This document shows positions 59,120 through 64,000 of a DNA stretch of 64,000 nucleotides, piece after piece (the stretch's first letter is position 1; every line of letters starts with the position of its first letter). The notes below the pieces were generated by a model, which ran no database searches, was not told the DNA's origin, and saw nothing but the letters and a program-made list of their open reading frames with translations. The stretch covers positions 372,001 to 436,000 of the forward strand of contig NZ_JABAII010000001.1 in assembly GCF_012641405.1 (NCBI RefSeq), read 5' to 3'. The translations under genes were made by a program, and so were the position numbers. Source of the stretch: Rhizobium sp. P40RR-XXII. Its GTDB lineage: Bacteria; Pseudomonadota; Alphaproteobacteria; Rhizobiales; Rhizobiaceae.

Positions 59120-59299
59120 GATCGGTTCGGTATGATTCTGCAGCTTTGCTCCTGTGGGTGAATGATTTTCCTTTTGTCGATAGATTTTATGGGGAATTTA
59201 TTGCTCGCCGCGGGCCGTTTCCGTAAAATGTCGTTTCTTGAGGCGCATCGGTCCTCCCGATAGTGTGAGTTATCTGGCGCGAGTTAGGGGATAGTGGGA

Positions 59300-59839
59300 A
59301 TGAACATGAAAACCTCCGTGGCAATCGAGAGGGCGGTACCCGTCGCCGATCCGGATATCGCGCGCACCGAGTTTCGCAACGCCATGGCCCGGATGGCGGC
59401 AGCCGTGAACATCGTCACGACCGATGGCCCGGCCGGGCTGGCCGGCTTTGCGGCGACCGCGGTCTGCAGCGTCACCGACAGCCCGCCGACCTTGCTCGTC
59501 TGCCTCAATCGCGGCGCTTCCGTTCATCCCGCCGTGACGCAAAACGGCGTGCTCTGCGTCAACGTCTTGTCGGAAGCGCATGAGGATCTGTCGCGTCTCT
59601 TTGGTGGCAAGACCCCGGTCGCCGAGCGGTTCGCGGCCGCCTCCTGGTCGGAATTATCCACTGGTGCGCCGGTGCTGGAAGATGCTCTTGTGTCGTTCGA
59701 TTGCCGGATCGTGCGTTGGGCCGATGGCGGCACGCATGACATCCTGTTCTGCGAGGTCGATGCCATCCGCCAGCGCGATAGCGGGCAGGGGCTCATCTAT
59801 TTCGACCGGGCCTATCATTCCGCGGGTCAGGCCGGGTAA
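59300..59839 (+). CDS. Flavin reductase (RutF/HpaC family)
   Basis: A 179-residue flavin reductase with the split-barrel motif ([48 protein letters not shown]). It reduces FMN or FAD for a partner monooxygenase, which is not in this window unless the island's flavoproteins use it. AGGGGATAGTGGGA precedes the start; another ATG is two codons downstream. Confidence 0.87.
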   Translation: MNMKTSVAIERAVPVADPDIARTEFRNAMARMAAAVNIVTTDGPAGLAGFAATAVCSVTDSPPTLLVCLNRGASVHPAVTQNGVLCVNVLSEAHEDLSRLFGGKTPVAERFAAASWSELSTGAPVLEDALVSFDCRIVRWADGGTHDILFCEVDAIRQRDSGQGLIYFDRAYHSAGQAG

Positions 59840-59857
59840 GCCGGCCTTCTCGTCGTT

Positions 59858-60631
59858 TCACGCCAGAAAATCTTTGATCGTCTTTATGACAAGGCCAGGG
59901 CGTTCGCGATGCGGCGAATGCCCCGTGTCCGACAGGATATGGAGCGACCCGCGTCCGGCCGCGATCCGGCGCGGATGGGCTTCCGAGCCGTATTCGTCAC
60001 GGTCTCCGTGAATGGCGAGCACCGGGCATCGGAGCTTTTCAAGTGCCGGATCGAGGCTCCACCCGGCGCGTTCGGGAGCAAGCCAGGTGTCGATCCATGC
60101 ATGCAGCACCCAATCGGTCTTGCTGCCGTGATATCTGGCAAGCCGGGCGAGGGTCTCCGCCGATCTGAATTCCTGTTCCGCGACCCTGATACCCTGCAGG
60201 GTTCTCTCCTCCACGAAAGCCTGAGCGGCAATGGAGATTACGGCATCACAGCGCTCGCCAAAGCTCGCTGCCGTTTCCACAGCCATGCCGCCACCGACAC
60301 TGTGCCCGCAGGCGACGAACTTTCGGATGGAGAATTGTTCGCACAGCAGCGGCACCGCCTCCTCAGCCTCCAGGGCCACGAAGTTCTGCTGCAGAAGGTC
60401 TATGCGGGCATCTGACCGCCCGAAGCCCAATCGATCATAAGCGATCACCTGACGGCCGAGGGAATGGGCGAGCGGCTCCGGGAAATCTCTCCAGAGCGCG
60501 ATGCACCCGAGGGAATCGTGAAAGAGGATTATCGGCGGCAGGGAAATCTTGGCATCCGGTGCCCAGGATTTGGCATAGAGGCGTCCGGCGGCGCTCTCGA
60601 TCCAATGTTCCGTTTCGACGATGCCTGCCAT
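59858..60631 (-). CDS. Alpha/beta hydrolase
   Basis: A 257-residue hydrolase. The full triad is visible: Ser in CGHSVGGGMAVE, Asp in HGDRDEYG and His in DTGHSPHRERP. Its start is 6 bp after the stop of the epimerase gene on the same strand, so it is cotranscribed with the UDP-sugar genes. The substrate is unknown. The start codon has a weak GAGCG ribosome-binding site. Confidence 0.83.
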   Translation of the reverse strand: MAGIVETEHWIESAAGRLYAKSWAPDAKISLPPIILFHDSLGCIALWRDFPEPLAHSLGRQVIAYDRLGFGRSDARIDLLQQNFVALEAEEAVPLLCEQFSIRKFVACGHSVGGGMAVETAASFGERCDAVISIAAQAFVEERTLQGIRVAEQEFRSAETLARLARYHGSKTDWVLHAWIDTWLAPERAGWSLDPALEKLRCPVLAIHGDRDEYGSEAHPRRIAAGRGSLHILSDTGHSPHRERPGLVIKTIKDFLA

Positions 60632-60636
60632 TTCGC

Positions 60637-61641
60637 TCAATAGTTTTCCTGATACCATTCCACGAAGCGGCGCACGCCCTCATCGACTTCGATCTGCGGC
60701 TTGAAGCCTGTCAGCGCCACCAGCAGGTCCGGCACGGCATAGGTATTGTGGACGTCGCCAGGCTGCATGGGCAGCATCTTGCGGATCGCCTGCTTGCCGA
60801 GCATCGTCTCGATCGTCTCGACAAAGGTCATCAATCCCACCGGCTGGCCGCCGCCGATATTGACGACGCGGAAGGGGGCGTTCTTCGACAAGGTGTCGAT
60901 GACCGTCTCCGACACCACGCGGTTTTCCTCCGAAGGCACCACGCCGATGAGGCGAACGATGCCTTCGACGAGATCGTCGATATAGGTGAAATCGCGGCTC
61001 ATCTTGCCTTCGCCGTAGATTTCGATCGGCCTGTCGTTGCGGATGGCATCGACGAATTTGAACAGTGCCATGTCCGGGCGGCCCCACGGGCCATAGACCG
61101 TGAAGAAGCGGAAAGCAGTGGTGGGCACGTTGAAGAGATGAGCGTAGCTGTGCGCCATCAGTTCCATGCTCTTCTTGGTCGCCGCGTAGATCGTCATCTG
61201 CTCGTCGGCCTTGTCGCTTTCGGCAAAGGGGATCTTTTCGTTGGCGCCATAGACGGAGGAGGTGGAGGCCAGCAGCAGGTGCTTCGGCTGCAGGTCTCTC
61301 GCCAGTTCCAGGATGTTGAACGAGCCGACGAGGTTGGAATCGACGTAGGAGCGTGGATTTTCGAGGCTGTAGCGCACGCCGGCCTGGGCGGCGAGATGGA
61401 CGATCACATCAGGCTCGGCGAGCTCGGCTGCATGCTCGAGCGCCGCCTTGTCCTCCAGCATGCCGGTAACGGCCTTGAAGCCGTTGGAGCGGGCGAGGAT
61501 GGCCGTGCGCTTCTCCTTGAGCCTGACATCGTAATAGGGCGTCATGCCGTCGAAGCCGACCACGAAATGACCCTCGTCGAGCAGACGCTTGGCAAGGTGG
61601 AATCCGATGAAGCCGGCGGTGCCGGTGATGAGATAGCGCAT
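60637..61641 (-). CDS. lpsL: UDP-glucuronate 4-epimerase
   Basis: Extended-SDR epimerase of 334 residues that converts UDP-glucuronate to UDP-galacturonate. The NAD motif is [17 protein letters not shown], the catalytic [18 protein letters not shown] (Y-x-x-x-K) and STSSVYG the Ser motif. The [19 protein letters not shown] block is the usual UDP-glucuronate epimerase feature. It follows ugd, which makes its substrate. In rhizobia UDP-galacturonate supplies lipid A, LPS core and capsule. Confidence 0.9.
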   Translation of the reverse strand: MRYLITGTAGFIGFHLAKRLLDEGHFVVGFDGMTPYYDVRLKEKRTAILARSNGFKAVTGMLEDKAALEHAAELAEPDVIVHLAAQAGVRYSLENPRSYVDSNLVGSFNILELARDLQPKHLLLASTSSVYGANEKIPFAESDKADEQMTIYAATKKSMELMAHSYAHLFNVPTTAFRFFTVYGPWGRPDMALFKFVDAIRNDRPIEIYGEGKMSRDFTYIDDLVEGIVRLIGVVPSEENRVVSETVIDTLSKNAPFRVVNIGGGQPVGLMTFVETIETMLGKQAIRKMLPMQPGDVHNTYAVPDLLVALTGFKPQIEVDEGVRRFVEWYQENY

Positions 61642-61660
61642 GGGTCGGCCTTTGCTTAAA

Positions 61661-61702
61661 GCATTTCCAGGAAAAGTGCTTAGCGGTTTTCCGTTCGGAA
61701 TG
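61661..61702. repeat. RIME-like rhizobial palindrome, copy C
   Basis: GCATTTCCAGGAAAA is followed after about a dozen bases by TTTTCCGTTCGGAATGC, the same element type as copies A and B. It lies between ugd and lpsL and probably does not stop the transcript completely. Confidence 0.75.
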
Positions 61703-61712
61703 CGTAAGCGCT

Positions 61713-63035
61713 CTAAAGTGTGGCGTCGTTCGAGGGTCTGCCGACGCTTGTATAGGCAAAGCCGTGCTTTGTGACCTCGTCATGGCGATAGATGTTTCGA
61801 AGGTCGACGAGGACCGGCGCCTTCATCACGGATTTCAGCCGGGCGAAATCGAGCGCGCGGAACTGGTTCCATTCGGTGACGATGACGAGCGCGTCGGCGT
61901 CGCGCGCGGCGCTGTAGGCATCGTCCGCATAGGCAATATTGTCGATCACCAGGCGGGCATTGTCCATGCCTTCCGGATCATAGCCGGTTACCGTGGCGCC
62001 GGCATCCTGCAGCGTCTGGATGATCGAGATCGAAGGGCTGTCGCGCATGTCGTCGGTATTCGGCTTGAAGGTCAGGCCGAGGACTGCGATCGCCTTGCCC
62101 CTGATATCGCCGCCCATGGCCGCGATCACCTTGCGGCCCATGGCGCGCTTGCGGTTGTCGTTGATCGACACGGTTGTTTCGATCAGGCGCACGGGGCTGT
62201 CGTAATCCTGCGCCGTCTTGGCGAGCGCCAGCGTATCCTTCGGGAAACAGGAGCCGCCATAGCCCGGGCCGGCATGCAGGAATTTCGAGCCGATGCGGCC
62301 GTCAAGCCCGATGCCGCGCGAGACCTCCTGCACATTGGCGCCGACCTTTTCACAGAGATCGGCCATCTCGTTGATGAAGGTGATCTTCATAGCAAGGAAG
62401 GCGTTCGCTGCGTATTTGATCAGCTCCGACGTGCGGCGGGAGGTAAAGAGCAGCGGCGCCTGGTTGAGATAGAGGGGGCGGTAGACTTCGGTCATGACGC
62501 CACGGGCGCGCTCGTCATTGAGACCGATGACGATGCGGTCGGGACGCTTGAAATCCTCGATGGCCGCACCTTCGCGCAGGAATTCCGGATTGGAGACGAC
62601 GGCGACATCGGCTTGCGGATTGGTTTCGCGGACGATGCGCTCGACCTCGTCGCCAGTACCAACAGGCACGGTCGATTTGGTGACGATGACGGTGAAGCCG
62701 TTGATATGTTGGGCAATCTCGCGGGCGGCGGCATGGACGTAGGAGAGGTCGGCATGGCCGTCGCCGCGCCGGGACGGCGTGCCGACGGCGATGAAGACGA
62801 CGTCGCTGTCGGCGACGCTGGTTTCGACGTCCGTGGTGAAGGAGAGGCGACCGGCGCGGACGTTGTCTGCAACGAGCTGCTCCAGGCCCGGTTCGAAGAT
62901 CGGTATTTCACCGCGTCGCAGCGCCTCGATCTTGCCTGCGTCCTTGTCGACACAGATGACGTCATGGCCGAAATCGGCAAAGCAGACGCCGGACACCAGC
63001 CCCACATAACCCGAGCCGATCATCGTGATGCGCAT
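61713..63035 (-). CDS. ugd: UDP-glucose 6-dehydrogenase
   Basis: A 440-residue NAD-dependent dehydrogenase that oxidises UDP-glucose to UDP-glucuronate. It has [19 protein letters not shown] at the N-terminus, FIAVGTPS, and the catalytic Cys in [16 protein letters not shown]. The C-terminal domain has [16 protein letters not shown]. Known as rkpK in rhizobia, where it is adjacent to the epimerase. It supplies sugars for the cell surface. Confidence 0.94.
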   Translation of the reverse strand: MRITMIGSGYVGLVSGVCFADFGHDVICVDKDAGKIEALRRGEIPIFEPGLEQLVADNVRAGRLSFTTDVETSVADSDVVFIAVGTPSRRGDGHADLSYVHAAAREIAQHINGFTVIVTKSTVPVGTGDEVERIVRETNPQADVAVVSNPEFLREGAAIEDFKRPDRIVIGLNDERARGVMTEVYRPLYLNQAPLLFTSRRTSELIKYAANAFLAMKITFINEMADLCEKVGANVQEVSRGIGLDGRIGSKFLHAGPGYGGSCFPKDTLALAKTAQDYDSPVRLIETTVSINDNRKRAMGRKVIAAMGGDIRGKAIAVLGLTFKPNTDDMRDSPSISIIQTLQDAGATVTGYDPEGMDNARLVIDNIAYADDAYSAARDADALVIVTEWNQFRALDFARLKSVMKAPVLVDLRNIYRHDEVTKHGFAYTSVGRPSNDATL

Positions 63036-63373
63036 GAAACTTCATTCCTTTTTGCTGGCCTTTTGCTGGCGCCGGATCCCGCGTCAGAGCACGAAGCAGG
63101 CATTGGCGATTGAATGTTCTTATACACAGGATCGCGGGGGACGCCTATATGCGACGGCCCGGCCGGAGGAATTGCAAAAGAAGTGTCACAAAAGGCTTTT
63201 GCTTTGCTTTCGTTCCATTGGCGTTGTTCTTTGTGCTCAGAGTGAAACGAAGCCTTTGTATTTCCAGCTTATCATCGCTGTCGCTTGTGATTGGCATCAT
63301 GTTGCCGCATGATGAATTGGGCGCAATCGTTCCGTTGGGAACGGCTGTGTAATGGGCGGTTCGGGACTATTGC
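63036..63373. other. Divergent intergenic region ugd / GNAT
   Basis: A 338-bp region with no supported gene. A short hairpin CGTTCC-GTTG-GGAACG lies at 63328-63343. The open frames across it lack ribosome-binding sites. Confidence 0.4.
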
Positions 63374-64000
63374 ATGAAGTCGACTTTTGCCGTGCGTACA
63401 ATGCGGGCTGGCGAGCTGGAGCTTGCTCTGGAATGGGCCCGGCAAGAGGGATGGAATCCCGGTGTCGATGATGCTCCGGCCTTCTGGGAAGCGGATCCAT
63501 CCGGCTTTCTGATCGGCGCGATCGGAGAGGTGCCGGTCGGCTGCATCTCCGTTGTTCGATACGGCGAGACTTTCGCGTTTCTCGGCCTTTACATTCTCCA
63601 TCCGGAGTTTCGTGGGCGGGGATACGGCAAGCAGCTTTGGAACAAGGGCATGGCGCTTGCCGGCAATCGCACCGTCGGACTGGACGGCGTCGTCGCGCAA
63701 CAGGAAAACTACCGCCGGCACGGCTTCGAGACCGCTTATCGGACTATGCGCTATGGTGGCATCCCCAAGGTACCCGATGTGGAGGATCAGCAGGCAAGGC
63801 AGGTGGTGCCGGTAACCGACAGCAAGCTTGACGGGCTGTTGCATTATGATGCGGAAATCTTCCCAGGCCTGCGCCATTCCTTTATTCGTGCCTGGTGCGG
63901 TGCTCCGGAAAGGCGCACCTCCTTCATCGTCGGCGGTGGCAGCAGGGTTCGCGGCTATGGCACGATCCGGCGCTGTTTCGAGGGCTACAAGGTCGGCCCG
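63374..64000 (+). CDS. GNAT family N-acetyltransferase, 3' end outside the window
   Basis: The visible 209 residues begin MKSTFAVRTMRAGELELALE and contain the GNAT core FLGLYILHPEFRGRGYGKQL (acetyl-CoA-binding RGRGYG) and NYRRHGFETAYRTMRY. A second part (YDAEIFPGLRHSFIRAW, VRGYGTIRRCFEGYKVGP) indicates the tandem GNAT-like C-terminal domain found in many such proteins. The ATG lacks a strong ribosome-binding site. The substrate is unknown. Confidence 0.82.
   Translation, partial: MKSTFAVRTMRAGELELALEWARQEGWNPGVDDAPAFWEADPSGFLIGAIGEVPVGCISVVRYGETFAFLGLYILHPEFRGRGYGKQLWNKGMALAGNRTVGLDGVVAQQENYRRHGFETAYRTMRYGGIPKVPDVEDQQARQVVPVTDSKLDGLLHYDAEIFPGLRHSFIRAWCGAPERRTSFIVGGGSRVRGYGTIRRCFEGYKVGP

Noticed and set aside
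63036..63373. Small plus-strand frames of about 80-95 residues upstream of the GNAT gene
   Set aside because: No start signal, no domain, and they overlap the ugd promoter region.

Overview
The window is GC-rich, densely packed alpha-proteobacterial DNA, almost certainly from the Rhizobiaceae (Rhizobium/Agrobacterium side). The evidence is the many rhizobial-type palindromic intergenic elements, the neighbouring UDP-glucose dehydrogenase and UDP-glucuronate epimerase genes (rkpK/lpsL type), the numerous ABC transporters, an ECF41-like sigma factor and the general codon usage. I found no tRNA, rRNA, IS element, integrase or CRISPR array. The species cannot be read from the sequence alone.

Region 1 (about 1-30.3 kb) looks like one large catabolic island for an indole-type compound, funnelled through isatin and anthranilate. 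A leftward operon at 6.3-0 kb encodes a fused flavoprotein monooxygenase/old-yellow-enzyme reductase of the 2-aminobenzoyl-CoA type, an SDR, an enoyl-CoA hydratase, an acyl-CoA dehydrogenase and a glutaryl-CoA dehydrogenase. Divergent from it is a 2-aminobenzoate-CoA ligase. Then come a VOC protein, a complete five-gene oligopeptide-type ABC importer with a Tat-exported binding protein, and divergent iorAB-like genes for a thiamine diphosphate 2-oxoacid:ferredoxin oxidoreductase. Next are an isatin hydrolase / FAD-oxidoreductase / MarR operon, a divergent second FAD oxidoreductase with its own MarR, an aminotransferase with a partial amino-acid ABC importer, a HpcH-type aldolase, a class-V PLP protein and a GntR regulator. 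The simplest reading is indolic substrate -> isatin -> isatinate -> anthranilate or anthraniloyl-CoA -> dearomatised CoA ester -> beta-oxidation-like steps -> glutaryl-CoA -> central metabolism. The divergent promoter regions share a palindrome of the form TTTAA-NN-TTAAA, and two also carry a second 15-bp palindrome. This suggests the whole island is one or two regulons.

Region 2 (30.4-46.5 kb) holds an EamA exporter with a divergent AraC regulator, an ECF41-like sigma factor with a near-textbook promoter of its own beside a CMD-fold gene, a LysR gene divergent from a degenerate alpha/beta hydrolase, and an RND efflux pair. It also holds a sugar-acid module (HIBADH-like dehydrogenase plus xylonate-type dehydratase) and a PAS-GGDEF-EAL protein whose 3' end overlaps yeiH.

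Region 3 (46.6-64 kb) holds the LysR partner of yeiH, and a DeoR/phosphotransferase/dimethylglycine-dehydrogenase-like module. It continues with a small P-loop kinase-like protein, uracil-DNA glycosylase, a Phd/PIN toxin-antitoxin pair with a perfect operator palindrome, and an MhqO/MhqD-like pair. Further on are a lipoprotein, a second EamA transporter, RidA, a methyltransferase, a flavin reductase, an alpha/beta hydrolase, the UDP-galacturonate supply genes and a partial GNAT gene. Apart from the regulatory palindromes this part is ordinary chromosome.
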